NCBI GenBank assembly: GCA_900765115.1
Contig: CAAFQK010000058.1
Location: forward strand, 1-24,789
Direction of reading: 5' to 3'
Source of the DNA: an uncultured Collinsella sp.
Lineage (GTDB): Bacteria > Actinomycetota > Coriobacteriia > Coriobacteriales > Coriobacteriaceae
DNA: 24,789 nt
The number at the start of each line of letters is the position of its first letter. Positions within the stretch are counted from its first letter, which is position 1. Below are positions 1 through 7,106 of the stretch, piece by piece. The notes under the pieces are model-generated. The model did not search any database, was not told the DNA's origin, and was given only the letters and a program-made list of their open reading frames with translations. The translations under genes were made by a program, and so were the position numbers.

Positions 1-189
1 CGGCCGCTGGGGCCCGGGCGGGGCCGGGGACCTTTCTGTATCGATATAGCTTCTGAGCTGGGGCGGCGTCGACAACGTCCCAGCAAAATTAACCTGCCAG
101 CATCGAATTTCCGCCGTTCTTTAGCTGAAAGAAAAAGATGGTATGCGGAGCTTTGCTCCGCACATTTGGGATGGGAGTCCCTGCGCGCT
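1..189. other. left-edge intergenic stretch, no gene recognised
   Basis: No reading frame here looks like a protein. One frame stays open from base 1 to about 210 but runs into the fold-back repeat and has no recognisable motif, so at most the 3' tail of a gene outside the window could be present. Two small hairpins are visible: one around 58-84 (TGGGGCG pairing with CGTCCCA) and one at 144-162 (TGCGGAGC, TTT loop, GCTCCGCA). Neither is followed by a T-run. Confidence 0.4.
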
Positions 190-316
190 GCGGGAGCCGG
201 GCGGCACATATGAACTTTATCGCGAGTTCCGCACGCAAAGGAAAGCACTTAATGTGCTTTCCGTCTTGCGCAGGACTGTAGAGCAGGAAAGTTCATATGC
301 GCCGCCCGGCTCCCGC
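190..316 (-). repeat. fold-back repeat element, full copy 1
   Basis: Two 29-base arms (190-218 and 288-316) are complementary at 28 of 29 positions. They enclose a second hairpin (240-248 with 254-262). Read on the minus strand, the inside carries CAGTCCTGCGCAAGACG, then the inner stem with apical ATTAA, then TGCGTGCGGAACTCGCGAT. The same inside sequences occur at 24514-24583 and, in part, at 5024-5054, while the outer arms share no sequence with those of the other full copy. This is a dispersed structured repeat of unknown function. No protein gene is contained in it. Confidence 0.85.
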
Positions 317-427
317 GGCTCTCAGGGGCATCTCTCATGCAAAAACTGTCGTGGGGTAAAGTCCGAGGTCAATGGCGTTTTATACCGAGAAATTCAAAAA
401 AAGTTGAAAATTCATTACAAATTTGCG

Positions 428-456
428 TTGACTTTAGGTAACTAAAGTTTCATACT
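428..456 (+). promoter_or_regulatory. sigma-70-type promoter of the cstA leader, with internal dyad
   Basis: TTGACT (428-433) and CATACT (451-456) are separated by exactly 17 bases, giving a predicted start near 463. A dyad, ACTTTAG/CTAAAGT (431-437 and 442-448), fills the space between the two boxes and overlaps the -35 box, where a repressor or activator could bind. Transcripts from here would carry a leader of about 235 bases before cstA. Confidence 0.6.
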
Positions 457-527
457 CCTTTTCAACCACTGGGGGATGTGAACACGCACGGATCGTTCGC
501 ATCATGATTGAAGAGGATTTCTTAGAC

Positions 528-572
528 ATGTTCACGCATCAGCTAAACATTATCAGCGTAGTAATTATCTGA
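528..572 (+). CDS. Ile/Val-rich leader peptide (candidate attenuator peptide)
   Basis: This is a 14-codon frame, MFTHQLNIISVVII, ending in TGA. A purine-rich GAAGAGGA lies about ten bases upstream of the ATG and can serve as ribosome-binding site. Six of the last eight codons are Ile or Val. Such short, regulated-amino-acid-rich peptides are the sensor of ribosome-mediated attenuation in branched-chain amino acid genes of many bacteria. Here it sits between a promoter (428-456) and a terminator (625-662), upstream of cstA. The peptide itself probably has no function beyond being translated: stalling at Ile/Val codons when charged tRNA is scarce would change folding of the downstream RNA. The frame is short enough to arise by chance, so the combination of position, codon content and downstream folding carries the call. 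Confidence 0.6.
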   Translation: MFTHQLNIISVVII

Positions 573-620
573 TGCGGGTTAGCACATACAGCTAGCCCGT
601 ACGATAACGGGCGGCTGATG
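536..620 (+). promoter_or_regulatory. alternative RNA pairings in the cstA leader
   Basis: The segment GCATCAG (536-542) can pair with CTGATGC (569-575), enclosing the Ile/Val codons. CATCAGC (537-543) can instead pair with GCTGATG (614-620). CGGGTTAGC (575-583) pairs with GCTAGCCCG (591-599), but GCCCGT (595-600) can alternatively pair with ACGGGC (607-612). Several of these pairings exclude one another, as expected for an attenuator switch. I could not identify a classical antiterminator that directly captures the left terminator arm, so the exact mechanism is open. Confidence 0.5.
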
Positions 621-624
621 AAGA

Positions 625-662
625 TGAGGGCCGTCGAGCGCAACCGACGGCCCTCATTTTTT
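625..662 (+). terminator. leader terminator upstream of cstA
   Basis: A 12-bp perfect stem, TGAGGGCCGTCG (625-636) with CGACGGCCCTCA (645-656), closes an eight-base loop and is followed by six T residues. It lies after the promoter at 428-456 and before cstA at 698. It therefore either controls cstA by attenuation or ends a short upstream RNA. Confidence 0.8.
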
Positions 663-697
663 ATGTCTAGGAAGTTCTTTTTAGAGGAGGAAATGTA

Positions 698-2587
698 ATG
701 AACGGAGTTTTGCTCATGGTTGTGGCCGCGGCGGTGCTCGCCTGCGGCTATCTGGGCTATGGCCGATGGCTGGCCAACAAGTGGGGCGTTGACAAAGAGG
801 CCCTCACGCCGGCCAAGCGCATGAAGGACGGCAAGAGCTTCTCGCCCGTCTCCGCCTTCACCGCGTTCTCGCACCAGTTCAGCTCGATCTGCGGTGCTGG
901 CCCTGTCACGGGTACGATCGTCGCCATGGCCTTTGGCTGGCTGCCCGTCGTGCTCTGGGTCCTCGTCGGCGGTATCTTCTTTGGTGCCGTCCACGACTTT
1001 GGTGCTCTGTACGCTTCGATGAAGAACAACGGCAAGTCGCTCGCTCAGCTCATCGAGAAGTACATCGGCAAGACCGGCCGTCGCCTGTTCCTGCTGTTCT
1101 GCTGGCTGTTCTGCATCATCGTCATCGCCGCCTTCACCGACATGGTCTGCAAGACGTTCATGTTCACCCCGGCCGTTGACGCTTCTGGTGCTGCTACCGG
1201 TGCCATCGACTTCACCAAGTCCTATGCCGCCGGCTGCGCTGGTACCATCTCCATCCTGTTCACCTTCGTCGCTATCGCCTTTGGTTGGGCCCAGAAGAAG
1301 TTCAACCTCACCGGTGCTGCCGAGTTCGTCACCGGCGTGGTCCTCATGGTTCTCATGTTCGCCGTCGGTATGCAGTTCCCGGTCTACCTGGATAAGTTCC
1401 AGTGGTTCGCCGTCGTCATGGTCTACCTGGTCTTCGCTGGCGCTATGCCCATCCAGATGCTCAAGACCCCGCGTGACTACCTCACTTCCATCATGATGAT
1501 CGTCATGATCGTCTGCGCTGTCCTCGGCATCGTCGTCCTGGGCGTCAACGGTCAGGCCACTATCACCGCTCCGGTCTTCACCGGCTTCTCCACTGCCTCC
1601 GGCATGATGTTCCCGGTCCTGTTCGTCTCCGTCGCTTGCGGTGCTCTCTCCGGTTTCCACAGCCTCGTTTCTTCCGGCACCTCTTCTAAGCAGGTCGAGA
1701 AGGAGCAGGACGCCGTCAAGGTCGGTTACGGCGCCATGATCGTCGAGTCCTTCGTCGGCATCCTTGCCATCATCGTCGCCGGCATCATGTTCTCCGACAT
1801 GAACACCGCCGGTACCGGCGCCCTCAACGCCGGTGTCGCTTCCACCCCGTTCCAGATCTTCGCCGCTGGCATCTCCCGCGGTATGCAGGCCTTCGGTGTT
1901 GACGGCACGCTCGCTACCGTCTTTATGACCATGAACGTCTCCGCTCTGGCCCTGACCTCACTCGACGCCGTCGCCCGCATCGCCCGCACTTCGTTCTCCG
2001 AGTTCTTTGCCCAGACCAACGACGCCCTGGCCATCGAGTCCAAGGCCGGTTACATGAAGGTCCTCGGCAACCCCTGGTTCGCCACGGTCGTTACCCTGCT
2101 TCCCGGTCTCGCCCTCGCTTTTGGTGGCTATGCCAACATCTGGCCGCTCTTTGGTGCTTCCAACCAGCTGCTTGGCGGCATGACCATGATCACCCTCGCC
2201 GTGTTCTGCAAGTGCACCGGCCGCAAGGGCTGGATGCTCTACGTGCCCGTCGTCTTCCTGCTCTGCTGCACCTTCACCTCGCTGGTCCAGAGCGCCATGG
2301 GCTGCATGGCCGCTGTCCAGGCTTACGGCTTCTTCGGCACCATCCCGGCTACCGCCACCACGGCCGCCGTCTCCGTCGCCGCCACCAAGGGCCTGCAGCT
2401 TGTCTTCGCCGTCCTGCTGATGGTCCTGGGCCTCATCGTCGCCGTCAACTGCCTCAAGGAGTTCTTCGGCAAGGAGGCCGGTTCCATGCCCGACGAGGAG
2501 CCCGAGTGGTCCGAGATGGGCAAGGCCGAGTACGGTCGCGCCGCTGCCGCTGAAGCTCCTGCCGACGCCGAGGCCGCCAAGGCCTAG
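698..2587 (+). CDS. cstA: CstA-family carbon starvation / peptide-pyruvate transporter
   Basis: This 629-residue, strongly hydrophobic membrane protein has about 15 or more transmembrane segments. CstA-type features are clear near the N-terminus: GYGRWLANKWGVD, then HQFSSICGAGPVTGTIVA and VHDFGALYASMKNNGKSL. The family imports peptides or pyruvate during nutrient limitation; substrate cannot be told from sequence. The length is somewhat below the roughly 700 residues of the E. coli homologues, but both ends look complete. The ATG is chosen because GAGGAGG lies seven bases upstream. Codon use (GTC, ATC, CTC, GGT) suggests high expression. The gene appears to be a single transcription unit with its own promoter, leader attenuator and terminator (2629-2665). 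Its C-terminal tail is soluble and rich in Ala and Glu. Confidence 0.92.
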   Translation: MNGVLLMVVAAAVLACGYLGYGRWLANKWGVDKEALTPAKRMKDGKSFSPVSAFTAFSHQFSSICGAGPVTGTIVAMAFGWLPVVLWVLVGGIFFGAVHDFGALYASMKNNGKSLAQLIEKYIGKTGRRLFLLFCWLFCIIVIAAFTDMVCKTFMFTPAVDASGAATGAIDFTKSYAAGCAGTISILFTFVAIAFGWAQKKFNLTGAAEFVTGVVLMVLMFAVGMQFPVYLDKFQWFAVVMVYLVFAGAMPIQMLKTPRDYLTSIMMIVMIVCAVLGIVVLGVNGQATITAPVFTGFSTASGMMFPVLFVSVACGALSGFHSLVSSGTSSKQVEKEQDAVKVGYGAMIVESFVGILAIIVAGIMFSDMNTAGTGALNAGVASTPFQIFAAGISRGMQAFGVDGTLATVFMTMNVSALALTSLDAVARIARTSFSEFFAQTNDALAIESKAGYMKVLGNPWFATVVTLLPGLALAFGGYANIWPLFGASNQLLGGMTMITLAVFCKCTGRKGWMLYVPVVFLLCCTFTSLVQSAMGCMAAVQAYGFFGTIPATATTAAVSVAATKGLQLVFAVLLMVLGLIVAVNCLKEFFGKEAGSMPDEEPEWSEMGKAEYGRAAAAEAPADAEAAKA

Positions 2588-2628
2588 TCGGTCGGACGGG
2601 TTGAATCTCCCATCTATTTGACTCGGAA

Positions 2629-2665
2629 AGACCGGGTCCGCAATCAAGCGGACCCGGTCTTTTTT
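2629..2665 (+). terminator. cstA terminator
   Basis: A 13-bp perfect stem, AGACCGGGTCCGC (2629-2641) with GCGGACCCGGTCT (2648-2660), has a six-base loop and a run of T residues directly after it. It follows the cstA stop by about 40 bases. Confidence 0.93.
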
Positions 2666-2770
2666 CTTGTGAGAACAGGTGGTGCAAGGGCGTTCTCGCA
2701 GATGTTTTGCGTGGATAAGGGCGCGCGTTGTACCATATAGACGTATATGTGTACATATGAAAGGGGCCCC

Positions 2771-4951
2771 GTGGCCAAGACGGTATATTCCGATAACCAA
2801 AATAATGTCGATGCCCTGGCTGAACGTCTGAGCAGCCAGACGTCGCTTTCTGCCGAGCGTGCCAAGCTGGTTGCCTACGACCTGCTCTGCCGCAAGGCGC
2901 TCAAGATTAAGTCGAGTGCGCTGGCGCAGATTTTCCGCTCCGTCGATAAGGAATGTGACACCAAGGCGATGCGCGATGAGCTTATCGCGGCAAATATCGT
3001 GACAAAGATCGAGGGTAGCGGCATTAACGGGCGCCCGGCGTTCTATACCATCAATGCCGAGATCCGCGATGTCCAGGAGCAGCCTGCCGAGTCCGTCGAA
3101 GATTTTGTCGTCGAGGATTCCGCTGACGTGCCTGCTGTGGAAGAAGTTGCTCCGCGTGAGCATGTCGATACCGATGAGTTGCTCGATGAGAACGTCGTGC
3201 GTGCCTTTACGGCCAAGGCAGGACGCGGCGGTTTTGGCGGGGGTGGCAAGCACGATGCGCAGCGCCGCGCCCAGCAGGAGCGCTTCCGTCGCGCCGTTGC
3301 TCAAAAGGGTGAGACGGATGCTGAGGCCGTCGAGGAAAAGTCCGTCGGGATGCAGGAGCCGACTCGCACTCAAGAGCATGCTGAGATCCAGGAGCCCAAG
3401 CGTCGCCGCGGTGCCCACTTTAAGGCCGAGCAGCAGGATGTTGTGCGCGAGGCCGAAGAGACTGCCGAAGTTGCGGACGATTCTGAGAAGCCGGCCAAGA
3501 AGGCCTCAGACTCGTGTCGTCCCGGTCGCGGCTTTGCAGGTCGCGCGTACCCTGTAAAGCGTCAGGAGAAGGTTAACCAGGTCCCGGAGGCGCGGGCCGA
3601 GAAGGCCGTGAAGTCTGCCGAGCCGGAAGTCCGTGAACAGAAGCCTGTTGATGAGCAGGCTGCTTCCGATACGGAGACTCAGGGCCAGCAACCTGCGGCT
3701 GAACAGACGGGGGAGGGTACTTCGAGCAAGCCTCGCCGTCGTCGTCATCGTGGCGGCCGCAGTTCTAACGCTCAGGATACCGCCGAGAATGTAGCGCCGC
3801 GCGACGAAGATGCGAAGGTGGATGCTCCGATGGGGCAGCCCAAGCGTCAGCCGGCGAAGGAGGGCAAGCCCGAGCGTTCGCAGAAGCAGACGTCTACTTC
3901 GAAACGCGAGCGCAATGTCCAAGGTGATTCTAAGCGCAAGTCTCAGAAGAAGCCCGAGTCTGCCGCAGCAGATACGGCTGCCCAGCAGGCTGAGTCGACT
4001 ACCCATGGCGAGGTTTCGGCGTTTGCCCTTGCCCGCGTTTTAGGCAGGCAGCTGCTCAAAGTTGTCCCTACGCCTACGGCGCTCTCTAAGATCAAGGAGC
4101 AGCAGACACAGATCGTAAAGGTCGAGGGCAAGGACGGCAAAAAGGCTCCGCAGCGCACTCAGCACAACGAGATGTCCAACCGCAAGATTGCCGAGGAAAT
4201 CGCAATCATCCAGGCTTGGATCGAGCAAAACCGAGGTGCCGATACGCCGGTTGCCTCGCGCCGCCAGCGTGCCTACCAGATTTTTAACGACGAGAAGGCT
4301 TTTGACGGCAAGCACGGTGAGCGCCTGATAAGGCGCATGACCGAAAAGGGCATCAGCATGCAGGCGATCAAGGTCGCCCCCAACCGCCCCGTGCACTTTA
4401 CGGGTTTCTTTACGCTGGGCGCCGACAAGCCGTTCATTATGGTTGAGAACCTGGATACCTACGACGAGATCGTCAAGCTGCTGCGTGGCCGCAAGCACGC
4501 CAAGCTCTTTGGCATCAAGGTGGGCGGCGTGATTTTTGGCGGCGGATGCAAGGCGAGCGTCTCGCATGCCCTGGACGATTATCTGGCCGAGATCGGCTAT
4601 CGTTTTAACTACGTCTACTACGTGGGCGATATCGACCGCGAGGGCGCGCGCATCGTCGAGCAGGCTCGCAATGCCAATGTGGTTGAGATTCGCCTGCATG
4701 CCGGCATGTACCGCGCCATGCTCGCCGAGCACAAGCGTCGCGTGAAGGCCGGCGGCGAGTGCGAGCCCGCGGCTGCCAACCAGGGCGTGCCGCAGAACTT
4801 GGCGGCGACGATCAAGGATCTGCCCATGGTCACGCGCGTGCAGTTCCGCAACGTGCTGCGCGAGGGCGGACGCATTCCACAGGAGATTCTGATGACCGCC
4901 GACTATCGGGATGGCGACTCGGGAAGCTTCGACCGCATGCTGAACAATTAG
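2771..4951 (+). CDS. winged-helix-like / disordered / JetD-like Toprim protein
   Basis: From GTG 2771 the protein has 726 residues. This start follows AAAGGGG closely; an in-frame ATG at 2747 has no ribosome-binding site. Residues 1-100 look like a helical DNA-binding region. Residues about 105-420 are low-complexity and charged (Glu, Lys, Arg, Gln, Ala), with an RRRRHRGGR stretch like those in RNA-binding linkers. Residues about 470-726 resemble the JetD/DUF2220 Toprim region: FIMVENLDTY with acidic E559, and YVGDIDREG with D620 and D622, the glutamate and DxD of Toprim metal sites. In Wadjet systems JetD is the nuclease that cuts DNA held by the JetABC condensin. No jetA, jetB or jetC is nearby, so this is a stand-alone relative. 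Nuclease activity on DNA is inferred. An RNA-directed role is possible given the basic linker. The JetD assignment rests on motif recognition only. Confidence 0.6.
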   Translation: MAKTVYSDNQNNVDALAERLSSQTSLSAERAKLVAYDLLCRKALKIKSSALAQIFRSVDKECDTKAMRDELIAANIVTKIEGSGINGRPAFYTINAEIRDVQEQPAESVEDFVVEDSADVPAVEEVAPREHVDTDELLDENVVRAFTAKAGRGGFGGGGKHDAQRRAQQERFRRAVAQKGETDAEAVEEKSVGMQEPTRTQEHAEIQEPKRRRGAHFKAEQQDVVREAEETAEVADDSEKPAKKASDSCRPGRGFAGRAYPVKRQEKVNQVPEARAEKAVKSAEPEVREQKPVDEQAASDTETQGQQPAAEQTGEGTSSKPRRRRHRGGRSSNAQDTAENVAPRDEDAKVDAPMGQPKRQPAKEGKPERSQKQTSTSKRERNVQGDSKRKSQKKPESAAADTAAQQAESTTHGEVSAFALARVLGRQLLKVVPTPTALSKIKEQQTQIVKVEGKDGKKAPQRTQHNEMSNRKIAEEIAIIQAWIEQNRGADTPVASRRQRAYQIFNDEKAFDGKHGERLIRRMTEKGISMQAIKVAPNRPVHFTGFFTLGADKPFIMVENLDTYDEIVKLLRGRKHAKLFGIKVGGVIFGGGCKASVSHALDDYLAEIGYRFNYVYYVGDIDREGARIVEQARNANVVEIRLHAGMYRAMLAEHKRRVKAGGECEPAAANQGVPQNLAATIKDLPMVTRVQFRNVLREGGRIPQEILMTADYRDGDSGSFDRMLNN

Positions 4952-4953
4952 TT

Positions 4954-4975
4954 CCGCCGTTCTACCGAACGGCGG
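4954..4975 (+). terminator. hairpin after the JetD-like gene, weak terminator
   Basis: A 9-bp perfect stem (CCGCCGTTC with GAACGGCGG) with a four-base loop lies two bases after the stop codon. There is no T-run, so it may be a 3'-end stabiliser rather than an intrinsic terminator. Confidence 0.45.
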
Positions 4976-5023
4976 TCCTCTCGACGCTGCGAGGGGCCCT
5001 GGCACGTCCAAAACATCGGGGCT

Positions 5024-5054
5024 AGTGGCCTCCTGTTCGTGCGGAACTCGCGAT
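5024..5054 (+). repeat. truncated copy of the fold-back repeat
   Basis: AGTGGCCT followed by a diverged join and CGTGCGGAACTCGCGAT matches the right half of the inside region of the elements at 190-316 and 24481-24616. No matching left half or left arm is found upstream, so this copy is partial or degenerated. Confidence 0.65.
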
Positions 5055-5194
5055 AAACCTAAGCCGGTGCCCCCGCTCTCCCGGGGCCTGTGGCTACTTG
5101 GTTGTCGCAAGCGGCTCGCTTTTCGGAACTGGGCTGATGATTTCTAGATGTAAGGCGCTCTTGGTCCTAACGGGCCTGGGGCGCCTATCTTTTG

Positions 5195-5231
5195 GAGGTA
5201 GATTTTTGGGACATGCCTGAAAATCTACCTC
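5195..5231. repeat. 12-bp inverted repeat upstream of the ATPase gene
   Basis: GAGGTAGATTTT (5195-5206) is perfectly complementary to AAAATCTACCTC (5220-5231) across a 13-base loop. It directly abuts the two AACTTCT repeats. It could be a hairpin in an upstream RNA or a protein-binding dyad. Confidence 0.7.
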
Positions 5232-5297
5232 AAACTTCTAGTGTAGGACGAGAAGTTGTAGCTGAAACTTCTCTTGTAGGACGAGAAGTTATATACT
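5232..5297 (+). promoter_or_regulatory. two tandem AACTTCT dyads and -10 box of the ATPase gene
   Basis: Two units, starting at 5232 and 5265 (33 bp apart), each contain AACTTCT, a variable dinucleotide, TGTAGGACG and AGAAGTT, so each is also a 7-bp dyad. The second unit runs into TATACT (5292-5297), a good -10 box about 24 bases from the start codon. No clear -35 box is visible because the dyad occupies that position. This suggests a repressor or activator site, possibly used for autoregulation. Confidence 0.55.
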
Positions 5298-5320
5298 CAA
5301 GATGTTGAAAGGAGAGCATT

Positions 5321-6691
5321 ATGGCGCCTACAGCGTTGGGTATTGCAGAGATTGTTGCCGAGGCCCGTTCCTTTGAGATTCCTCACGTCGTGCATCGAGA
5401 CGATGCCATCAGTGATCTTCCTGAGCCAAAGCCGTTCAATCTTGTCCATATCATCACGGGTATCAGGCGCTGCGGCAAAACGTTCTATGCGTTTCAATGG
5501 ATTCGTCGCCTTATCGATCGCGGTGTCGATGCCGAGCGTATCTTCTATTTCAATTTTGCTGATGACCGTCTTCGACCGGCGCCGGACACGCTCATGAGCG
5601 ACATTTTGGAAGAGTATTGGCGGCAGGTTCCCTCAGCGCGAACGAAAGGCTGTTATCTCTTTCTGGATGAGGTGCAGGAGACCGATGGCTGGCAGGGCGT
5701 TTGTCAGCGTTTGGCGGAGCACGAGAGCGTAACGCTTGTTATCACCGGATCGTCCTCAAAACTATCTGCCGATGAAATAGCGACGCAGTTTCGCGGTCGC
5801 TCGCAAGAGCACGCTATGCATCCGCTTTCATTCCGCGAGTATTGTGCGTTTCATCACATTGAAACGCCGGATATGTCTACTAGTGCTGGGGCTCCAGCTG
5901 TTTCTCCGCAGCGGCGAACTGATCTGGAATCGGCATATGACCGTTATCTCATAGAGGGTGGCTTTCCTGGGGTTCAGGAGCTTGATGCCGGTTCGCGTAT
6001 TCAGATGCTTCAAGCCTATTTGCGAGATGTTGTTGCACGAGACATTCTCGAGCGGAGCGGGCGCACGGATATCGCTCTTGCCAACCAAGTAGGGCTCTTC
6101 TGCCTTCGAAACACGGGTTGCGACCTTTCGGTTAACAGTTTGTTGGAAGCCTTAAAGTCTGTCGGATATCGAGCGTCATGGGAAAAAATAAACGAACTCG
6201 TTCGTTTATTCCAGCAGGCTCATCTCATTGGATTACTTCCGGAGTATTCAACTTCTTTGGCTCCTAAGACAACGACAACAGACAAGGTCTATGCCGTCGA
6301 CCAGGGGATGGCATATGCAACATCGCGTGCTAATCAGCAGGATATAGGAAAGCGTTTGGAGACTGCGATTTATGCTGAACTCATGCGCCGTACGGCAAAC
6401 GGCCGGTTGGAAACGGTGACTTCATTTACGGCTCCAACGCAAGCACGAGAAAAAGTTGATTTCTTGGTCGGCGACGCTTTGGCATCGGAACCATACGCGC
6501 TTTACCAGGTGACAGTCGATATGACGGCAGAGAAAACGCGCAGGCGTGAAGTTGGTTCCCTTGAGGTTGCTATGGTAAAAACCGGTATCAAGGATGCCAA
6601 TATCATCACGCTGCGCGAGGCGACCCAGATCAAAACGGAGCATGGCGTCATCGAGGTTATTCCCGCATGGAAATGGTCGCTTGGTCTGTAA
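5321..6691 (+). CDS. AAA-family ATPase with DUF4143 C-terminal domain
   Basis: This 456-residue soluble protein has a P-loop, GIRRCGKT (residues 47-54), and a Walker B motif, YLFLDEVQE (D116, E117). These are followed by VITGSSSKLSADEIAT and RGRSQEHAMHPLSFREY, the conserved run typical of the AAA_14 plus DUF4143 ATPases that are multicopy in gut Actinobacteria and Bacteroidetes. The C-terminal half contains the restriction-endonuclease-like DUF4143 region (EKVDFLVGDAL near residue 380). Cellular role is unknown for the family; a defence or mobile-element link is often suggested but unproven. The ATG follows AAAGGAG with good spacing. The gene is visibly richer in A/T and uses more mixed codons than its neighbours, and it is flanked by repeats and tRNA debris, which suggests horizontal acquisition. 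Confidence 0.88.
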   Translation: MAPTALGIAEIVAEARSFEIPHVVHRDDAISDLPEPKPFNLVHIITGIRRCGKTFYAFQWIRRLIDRGVDAERIFYFNFADDRLRPAPDTLMSDILEEYWRQVPSARTKGCYLFLDEVQETDGWQGVCQRLAEHESVTLVITGSSSKLSADEIATQFRGRSQEHAMHPLSFREYCAFHHIETPDMSTSAGAPAVSPQRRTDLESAYDRYLIEGGFPGVQELDAGSRIQMLQAYLRDVVARDILERSGRTDIALANQVGLFCLRNTGCDLSVNSLLEALKSVGYRASWEKINELVRLFQQAHLIGLLPEYSTSLAPKTTTTDKVYAVDQGMAYATSRANQQDIGKRLETAIYAELMRRTANGRLETVTSFTAPTQAREKVDFLVGDALASEPYALYQVTVDMTAEKTRRREVGSLEVAMVKTGIKDANIITLREATQIKTEHGVIEVIPAWKWSLGL

Positions 6692-6732
6692 TGCTACGCC
6701 GGCCCGCCGGGGCCGCACGGCACCATGTTGAT

Positions 6733-6766
6733 GACCGGCGCTTTAGGAACGTCCCTAAGTGCCGGT
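6733..6766 (+). terminator. imperfect hairpin after the ATPase gene
   Basis: ACCGGC with flanking CTTTAGG pairs with CCTAAG and GCCGGT, with small mismatches, around an AACGT-type loop. It lies about 40 bases after the ATPase stop and is followed by TTTGG. It is a possible weak terminator. Confidence 0.4.
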
Positions 6767-6806
6767 TTGGCTGGTAAGTCGAGATGTGGGGAGCCCGTTG
6801 CTGGTA

Positions 6807-6946
6807 TGGGACGGAGGGATTCCGCGTCCGCCTGGTCGGCGGCCGCGCTCCGCTGCGTCGCTTCGCTCCTTGCGTGCTGCGCTGGAAAACGCTTCGCGTT
6901 TCCTCAGCTCCGCACCCTTGCGGGTTCGAATCCCTCTGCTTGCCCA
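6807..6946. repeat. tRNA-derived remnant: two opposed tRNA 3'-end fragments
   Basis: Bases 6807-6822 repeat exactly the 16-base 3' end of the adjacent minus-strand tRNA-Gln (6998-7013), in the same orientation and next to a CCA equivalent. Bases 6920-6946 contain a T-arm and acceptor-like segment (GGGTTCGAATCCCTC) in the opposite orientation. The GC-rich stretch between them is rich in CGCTTCG-like words and a small hairpin (GGAAAACGC/GCGTTTCC). No D-arm or anticodon arm accompanies either fragment, so they are not functional tRNAs. The exact direct repeat of a tRNA 3' end resembles an attachment-site scar. Confidence 0.6.
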
Positions 6947-6952
6947 CAAGAA

Positions 6953-6984
6953 AGCGCCCTGGGCCGTTATGGGCTCAGGGCGCT
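6953..6984. terminator. terminator hairpin beyond tRNA-Gln
   Basis: AGCGCCCTG (6953-6961) pairs perfectly with CAGGGCGCT (6976-6984). On the minus strand it follows the tRNA-Gln gene and is succeeded by a T-rich stretch; on the plus strand it is followed by CAATTTT. It can work in both directions. Confidence 0.7.
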
Positions 6985-6993
6985 CAATTTTAA

Positions 6994-7068
6994 TGGCTGG
7001 GACGGAGGGATTCGAACCCCCAACAGCCGGCACCAAAAACCGGAGTTCTACCGTTGAACTACGTCCCA
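6994..7068 (-). tRNA. tRNA-Gln (anticodon TTG)
   Basis: The minus strand folds into a complete cloverleaf: acceptor TGGGACG with CGTCCCA, D stem GTTC/GAAC, anticodon stem CCGGT/GCCGG around loop TTTTGGT (anticodon TTG, reading CAA), T arm GGGGG-TTCGAAT-CCCTC, discriminator G and encoded CCA. Without the CCA the gene would end at 6997. Its 3' end is duplicated at 6807-6822. Confidence 0.96.
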
Positions 7069-7106
7069 ATGTGTGGTGTTGCCCAAAAGCAACTCGTTTA
7101 GTTTAC

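Noticed and set aside
143..445. 100-residue plus-strand frame
   Set aside because: It runs straight through the fold-back repeat and its hairpins, lacks a ribosome-binding site, and has no protein-like motif.
539..1660. 373-residue minus-strand frame rich in Asp, Glu and Gly
   Set aside because: It is the antisense of cstA, driven by that gene's third-position GC bias, and has no recognisable domain.
2771..4951. Wadjet defence operon
   Set aside because: Only a JetD-like region is present. The neighbours are cstA and the DUF4143 ATPase, neither of which is a condensin subunit.
6920..6946. Functional second tRNA on the plus strand
   Set aside because: Only a T-arm and acceptor-like tail are present; no D-arm, anticodon arm or pairing 5' acceptor strand could be found upstream.
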